Positions 23,957 through 32,508 of a stretch of 64,000 bases of DNA are shown piece by piece. The position numbers and the translations under genes were made by a program. Every line of letters begins with the position of its first letter. Position 1 is the stretch's first letter. The DNA is from Centipeda noxia ATCC 43541 (GTDB lineage: Bacteria > Bacillota > Negativicutes > Selenomonadales > Selenomonadaceae): positions 225,955 through 289,954 of the forward strand of contig NZ_GG749281.1 of the NCBI RefSeq assembly GCF_000160555.1, in the 5' to 3' direction. The notes under the pieces were generated by a model. The model was not told where the DNA came from. It was given only the letters and a program-made list of their open reading frames with translations, and did not search any database.

Positions 23957-24364
23957 TTACAGCATAGTGCTCACGAGCGCCGCCGTGCCGATCGAGCTCT
24001 GCGCCGCCTTCGACGCGAGCAGCGGGTTCTGTGTCTCGCCTATGGAATCGAGCTTCAGCTTCTCTGTCCGCTCGATGATGATCTCCTTGCCCGCCTCGGG
24101 ATTCGCGCCGCGCGTCATCGTCTCGGAGATGATCTTCGTTCCTTTGTAGACCCGCACGATGACCGATCCGTCCGCAAGTACGCGCGTGACGATGGTATCT
24201 CCCTCTGCATCGGAACGGTCGCGGCTGTTCGCCGGTTTCGACTCACGCAGATTCTGCAGGATCCGCGCGAACGCATCAGAGGTCTCCTCTTTCTCCGAGG
24301 ATGCATGCTGTGCACGCAGCGCTGCCGTAACGCCGCGGCTGCCGTAGATTTTTTCCAGATCCAT
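23957..24364 (-). CDS. 135-residue protein of unknown function, paralogue 2 (sigma-28-like promoter)
   Basis: The 135-residue protein starts MDLEKIYGSRG and shares the whole layout of the gene at 23364: the TSDAFARILQNLRESKP helix, VTRVLADGSVIVRVYKGTKIISETMTRGANPEAGKEI and the tail KAAQSSIGTAALVSTML. The start at 24364 has AGGAGG 9 nt upstream. The frame is open upstream but not conserved with paralogue 1. Both coding and promoter regions are duplicated, and each copy has its own terminator. Function unknown. Confidence 0.8.
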   Translation of the reverse strand: MDLEKIYGSRGVTAALRAQHASSEKEETSDAFARILQNLRESKPANSRDRSDAEGDTIVTRVLADGSVIVRVYKGTKIISETMTRGANPEAGKEIIIERTEKLKLDSIGETQNPLLASKAAQSSIGTAALVSTML

Positions 24365-24415
24365 TCGTTGTTCCTCCTTTCGCGCATCCTGCTTCGTATC
24401 GCTGTCCTTACTCAT

Positions 24416-24443
24416 ACTATCGGAGAAAAATCCAAGCACTTAA
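24416..24443 (-). promoter_or_regulatory. Sigma-28 (FliA/SigD)-like promoter of paralogue 2
   Basis: On the minus strand TAAG (24439-24442), 14 nt, TCCGATAG, 52 bp before the ATG at 24364. Box sequences and spacing are identical to the copy before paralogue 1, while the spacer bases differ, which argues for selection on the boxes. Confidence 0.55.
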
Positions 24444-24522
24444 CAAAATTCTGTAATTTTAGTTGAATTCTAACAACTTACCATTACAATGTAAGAAATG
24501 AAAAGAATATAAGGAAAGAGAG

Positions 24523-25566
24523 ATGGGATTCATGAACGAACGGCTGTCCTTTGCCTCGGACTATATGGAGGGCGCGCATCCGGAGATTCTGCAGCGGCTC
24601 GCACAGACGAATCTGGAGCAGACGGCGGGCTACGGCCTCGACATATACTCCGATGCAGCGCGGGAAAAGATCCGTGCGGCATGCCGGGCACCGCATGCGG
24701 AGGTACACTTCCTCACGGGCGGCACACAGACGAACCGGACGGTGATCTCGGCGCTCCTGCACCCCTATGAGGGCGTCATCGCGGCAGACTCCGGCCATAT
24801 CACCGTGCACGAGGCGGGTGCGGTCGAGGCGGGCGGGCACAAGGTGCTCGCCCTGCCGCACGCAGACGGCAAACTCACAGCGCGTGCCGTCGAGAGATGC
24901 CTGCGCACCTTTCACGAGGATGCGAACCGCGATCATATGGTGCGCCCCGGGATGGTCTACCTCTCGCAGCCGACGGAGTACGGGACGCTCTACACGCGCA
25001 ATGAACTGGAGATCATCAGCGCCGTCTGCCGCGCAAACAAGATCCCGCTCTTCCTCGACGGCGCACGCCTCGCCTATGCACTCGGCTGCCCGGCAAATGA
25101 CGTGACCCTCCCCGTCATCGCACATCTCTGCGATGTGTTCTCCATCGGCGGAACGAAATGCGGCGCACTCTTCGGCGAGGCCGTGGTCTTCCCGCGGCCG
25201 GACACGGTGCCGCATTTCTTCACCATCATCAAGCAGAACGGCGCGCTGCTCGCAAAAGGACGCGTGCTCGGCCTCCAGTTTGATACTCTCTTCACGGACG
25301 GACTCTATGAGCGCGGCGGTGCACACGGCGTCGCCATGGCAGACCGCATCCGCGCGGCGCTCACGGCGAAGGATTACCGCCTCGCCGCCGACGCACCGAC
25401 GAATCAGATCTTCCTCACGCTCAACGCGGCGCAGCTCGCCCGCCTCTCCGAGCACGTCGTCATGGGGTTTTGGGAAAAGCGCGGCGAGGATGAGACCGTC
25501 ATGCGCATCGCGACCAGCTGGGCAACGCAGGAGGCGGATGTCGAGCGGCTGATCGCGGTGCTGTAA
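24523..25566 (+). CDS. PLP-dependent threonine aldolase / beta-eliminating lyase family enzyme
   Basis: The 347-residue fold type I PLP enzyme has HFLTGGTQTNRTVISALL, DSGHITVHEAGAVEAGGH and PLFLDGARLAYALG, where the Asp contacts the PLP ring. SIGGTKCGALFGEAVVF contains the Schiff-base Lys. It likely cleaves L-threonine or allo-threonine to glycine and acetaldehyde. Some relatives act on other beta-hydroxy amino acids. RBS AAGGA is 7 nt upstream of the ATG. It is a single-gene unit next to the toxin-antitoxin candidate. Confidence 0.88.
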   Translation: MGFMNERLSFASDYMEGAHPEILQRLAQTNLEQTAGYGLDIYSDAAREKIRAACRAPHAEVHFLTGGTQTNRTVISALLHPYEGVIAADSGHITVHEAGAVEAGGHKVLALPHADGKLTARAVERCLRTFHEDANRDHMVRPGMVYLSQPTEYGTLYTRNELEIISAVCRANKIPLFLDGARLAYALGCPANDVTLPVIAHLCDVFSIGGTKCGALFGEAVVFPRPDTVPHFFTIIKQNGALLAKGRVLGLQFDTLFTDGLYERGGAHGVAMADRIRAALTAKDYRLAADAPTNQIFLTLNAAQLARLSEHVVMGFWEKRGEDETVMRIATSWATQEADVERLIAVL

Positions 25567-25614
25567 AGAAAAAATCCGCTTGCATCAGGGCAGGCGGACG
25601 GTTCTACTAGATGC

Positions 25615-25709
25615 AGAAAGAAGCGTCTTTGACGGCATCTTTCCAAGGTTACTTAATATTCTTTCGAATAACCGCTCACTCCGTCAAAAGCTGGGCGGTT
25701 ACTTTTTTT
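25615..25709 (+). ncRNA. Candidate antisense antitoxin RNA
   Basis: A plus-strand promoter (TTGCAT 25580-25585, 17-bp spacer, TCTACT 25603-25608) would start an RNA near 25615. It would end at the hairpin TAACCGCTC/GGGCGGTTA (25669-25701) with a seven-T tract. The terminator overlaps the stop codon of the leftward 23-residue peptide gene, so the RNA would pair with the 3' end of that mRNA, as RatA does with txpA. Start and existence are inferred. Confidence 0.4.
25669..25709 (+). terminator. Terminator of the candidate antisense RNA
   Basis: A 9-bp stem TAACCGCTC/GGGCGGTTA with a 15-nt loop is followed by seven T. A comparable hairpin is seen at known holin-like-toxin loci of Firmicutes. Confidence 0.75.
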
Positions 25710-25770
25710 GTATTGCAGGCAAGCAGCCTGTTGCCACGATGAATAACACAATCGTGACAATTTCACTCAT
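25699..25770 (-). CDS. 23-residue membrane peptide, probable type I toxin
   Basis: The peptide MSEIVTIVLFIVATGCLPAI plus QKK is a single hydrophobic helix with a short basic tail, the usual form of type I (holin-like/TxpA-type) toxins. Its SD (GGGGGTG) lies in the 3' arm of a CCCCC-GAAA-GGGGG hairpin (25780-25793), which would restrain translation. A minus-strand promoter (TTGTAT-N17-TATATA, 25841-25869) gives a leader of about 64 nt. The stop codon overlaps the terminator of a convergent RNA. It is too short to be caught by ordinary gene finding. Confidence 0.5.
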   Translation of the reverse strand: MSEIVTIVLFIVATGCLPAIQKK

Positions 25771-25840
25771 ACTCACGCACCCCCTTTCGGGGGAAAGATA
25801 CCGCCGCAGAATCTCTCCTGCCCAGGACTTTTCATCTCTA

Positions 25841-25869
25841 TATATATCTTTTATTTCACCAAAATACAA
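25841..25869 (-). promoter_or_regulatory. Promoter of the small toxin-like peptide
   Basis: On the minus strand TTGTAT (25864-25869), a 17-bp spacer and TATATA (25841-25846). Confidence 0.55.
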
Positions 25870-25910
25870 ACATATTTTCGCCTTTGAGCACATCGTGTTC
25901 AAGGGTCTTT

Positions 25911-27017
25911 TTATATCACCGACCGCTTGAATTTCCGCACGGCGGTGCCGAAGAAGACGAGGATAAAGAGGGCGAGAAAGGCGGTCTGCTGATAGAGCGC
26001 CATGATGCCGCCGCCCTTGAGGAAGATCATGCGCAGGATCTCGATGTAGTGCGTCATGGGGATGGCAAGGCTGAGGTATTGAAAGAACACGGGCATGGCC
26101 TCGCGCGGGAACATGAAGCCCGAGAGGAGGAAGCCCGGCAGGAGGGTCGCGATGCTCATGAGCCCCGCCTGCAGCTGGTTCTGTGCGAGCGATGCGATCA
26201 TAAGCCCCATCGTGAGCGAGGCGAGGAGGAAGAGGGTCGTGAGTCCGTAGAGGAGCAGGATGCTCCCGCGCAGGGGCACGCCGAAGACCGCAAGGGCGAT
26301 GAGGACGCAGATCGTCGTCTGAATGTAGCCGAGGATGATGTAGGGCAGGATCTTGCCGATGAGCAGTTCCCATACATGCAGCGGCGTTACAAGAAGCTGC
26401 TCGAGTGTGCCCGCCTCGCGCTCGCGCACGATGGACATGGAGACCATGACCACCATGGTGATCGAGAGAATGATGCCCATGAGCGCGGGCAGCATGTAGT
26501 ATGAGGTGACGGCGTCGGGGTTGTACCACGCGCGGATGCGCACGTCATAGGCCGGCGCCGCGGCAGATGCGCCGTGTGCGGCCGTGGGACGGACCTGCAT
26601 TCCGAGCCCTGTTGCCGCCGCGATGGCGGAGGTCGAGGCGATGGAGTCCGAGGCGTCGACGATCATCTGGATCGGCACGGTGCGTCCGGCATTCGCCTCC
26701 TGCACGAGATCGGGCGGGAAGACGACGCCGATCTTTGCATCGCCGCGCTCGATCCGCTCGTTCAGCTCATCGTAGCTCCATGCGATATAGCGCAGGTCGA
26801 AATAGCCGCTCGCCGTCATCGCAGCAAGGAAGCTGCGGCTCTCTTCGCTCCGCGACTGATCGAATACGACCGTGGACTGGTGCCGCACGTCCGTACGGAT
26901 GGCAAAGCCGAACACGACGAGATAGATGACGGGCAGGAGGAAAGTCACGCCGATCGTCATCGGGTCGCGCCGCATCTGAATGAGCTCCTTTGCGAGCAGT
27001 GCGAGAATGCGCATCAT
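25911..27017 (-). CDS. ABC-2 type efflux permease (YhhJ/YbhR-like)
   Basis: The 368-residue permease has one N-terminal membrane helix (PMTIGVTFLLPVIYLVVFGFAI) and a large outside domain (residues about 40-190). Five C-terminal helices follow, including the ABC-2 signature REREAGTLEQLLVTPLHVWELLIGKILPYI. Its ATG overlaps the ATPase stop (ATGA). It forms the membrane part of an HlyD-ATPase-permease efflux system. The substrate is unknown; relatives export drugs or hydrophobic compounds. Confidence 0.9.
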   Translation of the reverse strand: MMRILALLAKELIQMRRDPMTIGVTFLLPVIYLVVFGFAIRTDVRHQSTVVFDQSRSEESRSFLAAMTASGYFDLRYIAWSYDELNERIERGDAKIGVVFPPDLVQEANAGRTVPIQMIVDASDSIASTSAIAAATGLGMQVRPTAAHGASAAAPAYDVRIRAWYNPDAVTSYYMLPALMGIILSITMVVMVSMSIVREREAGTLEQLLVTPLHVWELLIGKILPYIILGYIQTTICVLIALAVFGVPLRGSILLLYGLTTLFLLASLTMGLMIASLAQNQLQAGLMSIATLLPGFLLSGFMFPREAMPVFFQYLSLAIPMTHYIEILRMIFLKGGGIMALYQQTAFLALFILVFFGTAVRKFKRSVI

Positions 27018-27943
27018 CCCTGCGCCCCCCTCTGCCGCCGGTCGTAGTAGATGAAGACATCCTCCATCGTGAGCTCCCACGGTGCCGCGTGCAGCTGCTC
27101 CGGCAGCACAGTCTCCCGCGGAACGAGCGCACGCACCTGCCGTCCGAACACATAGACTTCGTCGCAGGGCACACCCGCCGCCCGCAGCGCCGCCTCCCCC
27201 TCCTCCGCACTGTCCTGCGGCAGGACGTAGAGCCGCGCGGGCAGCTCCTCCTTGAGCGCAGACGGCGAACCGGAGGCGATCTTCTTCCCGCGCTGCAGGA
27301 AGGCAATCTCATCGCAGTGCTCCGCCTCATCCATAAAATGCGTCGTGACAAAGATCGTCGTCCGCTCCGTGCCCGCCATCTCCGAGAGCAGGTTCCAAAA
27401 GAGCCGCCGCGAGGTCGGGTCAACGGCGGAGGTCGGCTCGTCGAGCACGAGGAGCGCGGGACGGTGGAGAATGGCGCAGCCGAGCGCGAGGCGCTGCTTC
27501 TGCCCGCCCGAGAGGCCGCCCGCGAGCACGTCGGCGCGGTCCATGAGCTGCATCCGTGCGATCACCTCCGCGGTGCGCGCGCGCCGCTCCTCCCGCGGCA
27601 GACCATAGAGACCGCCGTAGAACATCATGTTTTCACGAACGGTCATATTCGTATAGAGGCTGAACCGCTGCGACATGTAGCCGAGCGCCTGCCGCGCGCG
27701 CTCCGGATGCACGGCGGTATTGCAGCCGAGCACAAATGCCGTGCCGCTCGTCGGCGGGAGGAGACCGCAGATCATGCGGATGGCCGTGGACTTCCCCGAT
27801 CCGTTCGAGCCGATGAAGCCGTAGATCGCCCCGCGCGGCACGGAGAGATTCAGCCGGTCTACCGCGGTGTAGCTGCCGAATACGCGCGTGAGGTCGTGCG
27901 TCTCGATCACGGGCGCGTCGTCCGTGCGCGGCTCACGTTCCAT
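27014..27943 (-). CDS. ABC transporter ATP-binding protein (efflux, YhiH/YbhF-like)
   Basis: The 309-residue ATPase has Walker A GSNGSGKST, Q-loop MSQRFSLYTNMTV, signature LSGGQKQR, Walker B ALLVLDEPTSAVD and H-loop THFMDEAEHCD. It has one nucleotide domain plus a C-terminal extension that ends ELTMEDVFIYYDRR, as in drug-efflux ATPases. The start at 27943 has GGAG 8 nt upstream and overlaps the end of the HlyD gene by 11 bp. It pairs with the downstream ABC-2 permease. Confidence 0.93.
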   Translation of the reverse strand: MEREPRTDDAPVIETHDLTRVFGSYTAVDRLNLSVPRGAIYGFIGSNGSGKSTAIRMICGLLPPTSGTAFVLGCNTAVHPERARQALGYMSQRFSLYTNMTVRENMMFYGGLYGLPREERRARTAEVIARMQLMDRADVLAGGLSGGQKQRLALGCAILHRPALLVLDEPTSAVDPTSRRLFWNLLSEMAGTERTTIFVTTHFMDEAEHCDEIAFLQRGKKIASGSPSALKEELPARLYVLPQDSAEEGEAALRAAGVPCDEVYVFGRQVRALVPRETVLPEQLHAAPWELTMEDVFIYYDRRQRGAQG

Positions 27944-28925
27944 TTCGGGGCTCCAAGTCCACATCCGCGGGCATGCCGGGCTTTAGAATGCCCGCGGCAT
28001 TATCCACCGCGACCTTTACGCCAAAGACGAGGTTCGCGCGCTCGTTCTTTGTGATGCTCTGGCGCAGGGTAAACTCCGCCGCATCGCTGATCTCCTTGAT
28101 CGTGCCGTCCAAAGGCTCCATCTGTCCGTCGATGTAGACCTTCGCCGGATTCCCGATGCGCAGATCGCCGAGTACGTCGGTCGTCACGTAGACCTTGACC
28201 CAAACGTCCTGCGGGTCGATGAGCGTTGCAATCGGCGTGCCCGCGCGGACGAACTCGCCCCGTTCATAGTTCTTTGACAGAACGATGCCGTCCTTCGGCA
28301 CGCGGACCGTGAGATCGCTGACCGCAGAGGCGTCGATTTCGAGGATTGCCTGCTGGCGCCGCACATCCTCCTCCGCCATGCGGATATCCTCGGGACGGCT
28401 GCCGCTCTCCATGAGCGCCTGTTCCTGCTGTGCCGCGCGCAGGTTCGCATTCGCCGTGTCGCGCGCCTCGCGCAGTCCGTCAAATGCCTGTTGGGAGATT
28501 GCTCCGCCCGCAATGAGCTCCGCGCCGCGCGCATAGTCGGCATCTGCTTTCTCTGCGGCAGCGCGTGCGGCATTCGTCCGCTCCGCGGCCGCGCGAATCT
28601 CCTCCGCACGGTTGCCGCTCTGCGTCCGCTGGAGGCTCGTCTCGGCATGAGCAAGCGCCGCCTCATCGCGCAGAACCGCGGCATCCAGATCACGCCGGCC
28701 GATGCGTGCCGCTGCGTCGCCGGCACGCACCGTCATCCCCTCCTGAAGAAAGAGCTCCTCGATGTAGCCGCTCTCCTTCGTGCTGACCTCCACCCGCGTC
28801 GCCTCGACCGTCCCCGTGAGGAGCTGCGCGCGCAGCTCCTGCGCTGCGTATTCACGGTAGGCAAATACAGCGAGCAGGATAAGCGCGCCAAGGAGCAGAA
28901 CGATCCGTGCCATCTTCATCTTCAT
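27933..28925 (-). CDS. HlyD-family membrane fusion protein
   Basis: The 330-residue periplasmic adaptor has an N-terminal membrane anchor (RIVLLLGALILLAVFAY), a lipoyl-like half (GYIEELFLQEGMTVRAGDAAARI), and a long coiled-coil hairpin (residues about 80-190, Ala/Glu/Arg-rich). The returning half (RVPKDGIVLSKNYERGEFV) and a beta-barrel region (VWVKVYVTTDVLGDLRIGNPAKVYI) follow. It heads the operon with the ATPase and ABC-2 permease. It would link the inner-membrane pump to an outer-membrane channel, again implying a diderm cell. Confidence 0.92.
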   Translation of the reverse strand: MKMKMARIVLLLGALILLAVFAYREYAAQELRAQLLTGTVEATRVEVSTKESGYIEELFLQEGMTVRAGDAAARIGRRDLDAAVLRDEAALAHAETSLQRTQSGNRAEEIRAAAERTNAARAAAEKADADYARGAELIAGGAISQQAFDGLREARDTANANLRAAQQEQALMESGSRPEDIRMAEEDVRRQQAILEIDASAVSDLTVRVPKDGIVLSKNYERGEFVRAGTPIATLIDPQDVWVKVYVTTDVLGDLRIGNPAKVYIDGQMEPLDGTIKEISDAAEFTLRQSITKNERANLVFGVKVAVDNAAGILKPGMPADVDLEPRNGT

Positions 28926-29076
28926 GCAGCGCTCTCCTTTCCGCAAAATCATATAATCTTATACAGTATATCATTGGAGTGCGCTCAGAGGAATTGATAT
29001 GTGATTAAAATGGTCTGGTGCTCCTCAGGGTCTTCAAATTTTTTCCTGCGATTCGAATACAAACATAGTTTCGCTC

Positions 29077-29115
29077 AAAAAGAGCCTATCCGCTGCAGAT
29101 AGGCTCTTTCTTTTT
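29077..29115. terminator. Terminator of mnmG (bidirectional)
   Basis: Perfect 12-bp stem AAAGAGCCTATC/GATAGGCTCTTT, 8 bp beyond the leftward mnmG stop. T-rich on both sides. Confidence 0.9.
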
Positions 29116-29122
29116 ATCTGAA

Positions 29123-31003
29123 TTACGATGTACGCCGCGCCCTCTCGAGGTACACGAGCAGGACGGAGATGTCGGCCGGCGAAACGCCGCTGATGCGCGA
29201 CGCCTGTCCGATGGAGCGCGGGCGAACGGCTGCGAGTTTCTCTGCCGCCTCAAGGCGCAGGCTCGTGACCGCCGCATAGTCGAACTCCGCGGGGATGCGC
29301 CGGCTCTCAAGGCGCTCCATGCGCGCGATCTGCTCCTCTTGCTTTCGGATGTAGCCGTCGTAGCGCGCCGTGATCTCAACCTCCTCGCGCACGTCGTCTG
29401 CGAGCGCGGGGAGGTCAAAGAGCGCGGCCAGCACGCGATAGTCTCCCTCGCGCGAAAGCAGGGCAAAGAGACTCATCGGCACGCGCAGCGGAGAGATGCC
29501 CGCGTCTGCGAGCAGCGCCTCTGTCTCGGCGCTCGGGCTGAGCCGCCGCTCCCGCAGGAGAGCGAGCGCCGCATCGATGGCGTCCCGCTTTGCCGTAAAG
29601 CGCACCCAGCGCTCGTCGGTCACGAGCCCGACCGCGCGCCCCCGCGGCGTCAGCCGCAGATCGGCATTGTCCTGCCGGAGGACGAGCCGGTACTCCGCGC
29701 GGCTCGTCATCATGCGGTAGGGCTCCTCCGTCCCCTTCGTCACGAGGTCATCGATGAGGACGCCGATGTAGCCGTCACTGCGCCGCAGGACGAGCGGCTC
29801 CTCCCCGCCAATGCTGCGTGCGGCATTGATGCCCGCGATCAGACCCTGTGCCGCCGCCTCCTCGTAGCCGCTCGTCCCGTTTGACTGCCCGGCGGAGTAG
29901 AGTCCCGCAATGCCCTTGACCGCAAGCGTTGCCTCCAGCTGCAGCGGGTCGAGGCAGTCGTACTCGATCGCGTAGCCGGGGCGCATGATGCGTGCATGCT
30001 CGAGGCCCGGGATCGTCGTGAGAAACGCCTCCTGCACATCTGTCGGCAGGCTTGTGGACATACCCTGTACATACATTTCGTTTGTATGCAGGCCCTCCGG
30101 CTCGAGGAAGAGCTGATGCCGCTCCTTATCCGGGAAGCGCGCGATCTTCGTCTCGACTGACGGGCAGTAGCGCGGGCCGATGCCCTCGATCACGCCGTTT
30201 GCCATCGGCGCACGGTGCAGATTCGCCCGAATGACCGCGTGCGTTTCCTCGTTCGTATAGGTGAGCCAGCAGGGCGTCTGCTCCGCGGGCATCTCATTGG
30301 TCAGAAAGGAGAATGCGGGCGCAGCGGGGTCGCCCTCCTGCATGGAGGTCTTTGCAAAGTCGATGCTCCGCCGATCGATGCGCGCGGGCGTCCCCGTCTT
30401 GAACCGCATCAGCTTCAGTCCGACAGCACGCAGAGAGTCCGAGAGCGACATCGACGGGCGCTGTCCGTTCGGACCGCTGTCGTAGATGGTCTCGCCGAGG
30501 ATGATGCGCCCGCGCAGATAGGTCCCCGTCGCCAGAATGACCGCGCGTGCCGTCAGACGCTCCCCCGTCTCGCAGACAATGCCCGTGACGCGCTTTTCTC
30601 CCGCATGTTCCTCTGAGAGGAGCTCCGTTACGAGCAGCTGGCGCACATGGAGGTTCTCCGTGTTCTCGAGCGTCTCCTTCATGATACGCTGGTAGAGGAA
30701 TTTATCCGCCTGCATGCGCAGAGCGTGAACAGCGGGTCCCTTGCCCGTGTTCAGCAGACGGCGCTGGATGCTCGCCCGGTCCGCCGCAATCCCCATCTCG
30801 CCGCCGAGCGCGTCAATCTCGCGCACGAGATGGCTCTTGCCCGGGCCGCCGATGGACGGGTTGCACGGCATCATCGCGATGTTGTCGAGCGAGAGCGTGA
30901 GGATGAGCGTACGCCTCCCCATGCGTGCCGCGGCAAGCGCTGCCTCGACGCCCGCATGGCCCGCGCCGATCACGATGATATCATAGTTTGTATTGCTGCT
31001 CAC
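29123..31003 (-). CDS. mnmG: tRNA uridine-5-carboxymethylaminomethyl modification enzyme MnmG (GidA)
   Basis: The 626-residue FAD enzyme has dinucleotide motif VIGAGHAGVEAALAAARMG at residues 11-29 and PCNPSIGGPGKSHLVREIDALGGEMG with the catalytic Cys. FKTGTPARID and GYEEAAAQGLIAGINAA are also present. The C-terminal SGVSPADISVLLVYL helical domain is complete. With MnmE it installs the cmnm5 group on U34 of tRNAs. It is the last gene of the leftward origin-proximal group, 54 bp after mnmE. Confidence 0.97.
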   Translation of the reverse strand: MSSNTNYDIIVIGAGHAGVEAALAAARMGRRTLILTLSLDNIAMMPCNPSIGGPGKSHLVREIDALGGEMGIAADRASIQRRLLNTGKGPAVHALRMQADKFLYQRIMKETLENTENLHVRQLLVTELLSEEHAGEKRVTGIVCETGERLTARAVILATGTYLRGRIILGETIYDSGPNGQRPSMSLSDSLRAVGLKLMRFKTGTPARIDRRSIDFAKTSMQEGDPAAPAFSFLTNEMPAEQTPCWLTYTNEETHAVIRANLHRAPMANGVIEGIGPRYCPSVETKIARFPDKERHQLFLEPEGLHTNEMYVQGMSTSLPTDVQEAFLTTIPGLEHARIMRPGYAIEYDCLDPLQLEATLAVKGIAGLYSAGQSNGTSGYEEAAAQGLIAGINAARSIGGEEPLVLRRSDGYIGVLIDDLVTKGTEEPYRMMTSRAEYRLVLRQDNADLRLTPRGRAVGLVTDERWVRFTAKRDAIDAALALLRERRLSPSAETEALLADAGISPLRVPMSLFALLSREGDYRVLAALFDLPALADDVREEVEITARYDGYIRKQEEQIARMERLESRRIPAEFDYAAVTSLRLEAAEKLAAVRPRSIGQASRISGVSPADISVLLVYLERARRTS

Positions 31004-31057
31004 GAATATACTTTCCCCTATTTTTATAACATAAATCTGATTTTATTTGTGTTATGT

Positions 31058-32434
31058 TTACTTTCCGATGCAGAACTCGCTGAAAATGCGGTCGATGAGA
31101 TCCGTGTCCGCCGTCTCGCCGAGGATTTCGCCGAGGATGTCATAGGCAGCACGCAGATCAATGGAGACGAAGTCCGTGCCCATATCCGCCGCAAGCGCCG
31201 CAGCTGCCTCATCGAGATGTCCGGCGGCGCGGCGCAGCGCATCGACCTCGCGCTCCTTGTTCGGCAGAGCCCCGTCGCTGAGTTCGCCCTCCCTAGTGGC
31301 AACGCGCGCAGCGATGGCCGCACGGAGCGCATCCAGGCCTGTCCCCTCCCGCGCGGAGATCGTGAGAACGGGCGCATCCAAGGCAAAATCCGCGGCTGTG
31401 AGAACGGCGCTGCGATCCTCCTTGTTGCAGAGCACGAGAATATCCGCCGCCGTATTCTGCAGCCGCGCAAGGAGATCTCTGTCCTCATCCGTCAGCGCTG
31501 CCGATGCGTCAAAGACAGCGAGGATGAGCTCGGCATCGGCGAGATGCTCCTCCGTACGCCGCACCCCGATCTGCTCGACCGCATCCTCCGCCGCGCGCAG
31601 CCCCGCGGTATCGAGAAGGCGCAGGGGAATCCCCTCGACAATGATCTCCTCCTCGATGACATCGCGCGTCGTGCCGGGCACGTCGGTGACGATGGCGCGC
31701 TCCATGCCGAGGAGCGCGTTGAGGAGACTCGATTTCCCGACGTTGGGCCGCCCGACGATAACGGTCTTGACGCCCTCGCGCAGAACGCGCCCCGCATCCG
31801 CGCCCGCAAGCAGGCGCCGCACGGCTGCAGATGCCTCCTCCACATCCGCGGAGAGCGCCGCCGTGTGCACCTCCGGGAGATCGTCCTCAGGAAAATCGAT
31901 GCCCGCCTCGATGCGTGCGATCGCGCCGAGAAGACGCTGCCGGACCGCCGTGATCTCCGCCGAGAAAGCCCCCTCTATACGCGCACGCGCAGCATGGGCG
32001 GCACGTGCGCTCTTTGCCGTGATGAGCTCCATGACCCCCTCGGCGCGCGCAAGATCGAGCCGGCCGTTCAAAAAGGCGCGCTTCGTGAACTCCCCCGCCT
32101 CCGCGGGCCGCGCACCGGCCTCCCATGTCCTGAGGAGCACCGCACGCAGGACAACGCGCCCGCCGTGGCACTGCAGCTCGACCGTATCCTCCCCCGTATA
32201 GGAATGCGGCGCACGCATATAGAGAAGGATGCACTCGTCGATCACGCTGCCGTCCGCCGCCGTGATATGACCATAGCGCGCGGTATAGGGCGCCATGTCG
32301 CCGAGCACGCCGCCTGCCGCAGGACGGAACACGCGCCGCGCAATGGGGAGCGCCTGTACGCCGCTCATGCGGATAATGCCGATACCGCCCGCTCCGGGTG
32401 CCGTTGCGGTCTGACTGATGGTGTCCTCGGTCAT
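31058..32434 (-). CDS. mnmE: tRNA modification GTPase MnmE (TrmE)
   Basis: The 458-residue GTPase has the N-terminal tetrahydrofolate-binding domain (AGGIGIIRMSG; FTKRAFLNGRLDLARAEGVMELI). The G domain follows from about residue 215 (G1 GRPNVGKSSLLNALLG, G3 DTAGLR, G4 NKED) and the protein ends FCIGK with the invariant Cys. It works with MnmG. The start at 32434 has GGGAG upstream. A terminator separates it from jag, so it has its own promoter. Confidence 0.97.
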   Translation of the reverse strand: MTEDTISQTATAPGAGGIGIIRMSGVQALPIARRVFRPAAGGVLGDMAPYTARYGHITAADGSVIDECILLYMRAPHSYTGEDTVELQCHGGRVVLRAVLLRTWEAGARPAEAGEFTKRAFLNGRLDLARAEGVMELITAKSARAAHAARARIEGAFSAEITAVRQRLLGAIARIEAGIDFPEDDLPEVHTAALSADVEEASAAVRRLLAGADAGRVLREGVKTVIVGRPNVGKSSLLNALLGMERAIVTDVPGTTRDVIEEEIIVEGIPLRLLDTAGLRAAEDAVEQIGVRRTEEHLADAELILAVFDASAALTDEDRDLLARLQNTAADILVLCNKEDRSAVLTAADFALDAPVLTISAREGTGLDALRAAIAARVATREGELSDGALPNKEREVDALRRAAGHLDEAAAALAADMGTDFVSIDLRAAYDILGEILGETADTDLIDRIFSEFCIGK

Positions 32435-32462
32435 GGCGCTCCCTTTCCTTGTGTACCGTTTA

Positions 32463-32490
32463 AAAAAGGCAGCGCTTCGCTGCCTTTTTC
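32463..32490 (-). terminator. Terminator between jag and mnmE
   Basis: Stem AAAGGCAGCG/CGCTGCCTTT with a TTTTTT tract on the minus strand. It ends the rpmH-to-jag operon before mnmE. Confidence 0.8.
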
Positions 32491-32508
32491 GATATCTCTG
32501 CCACACGC

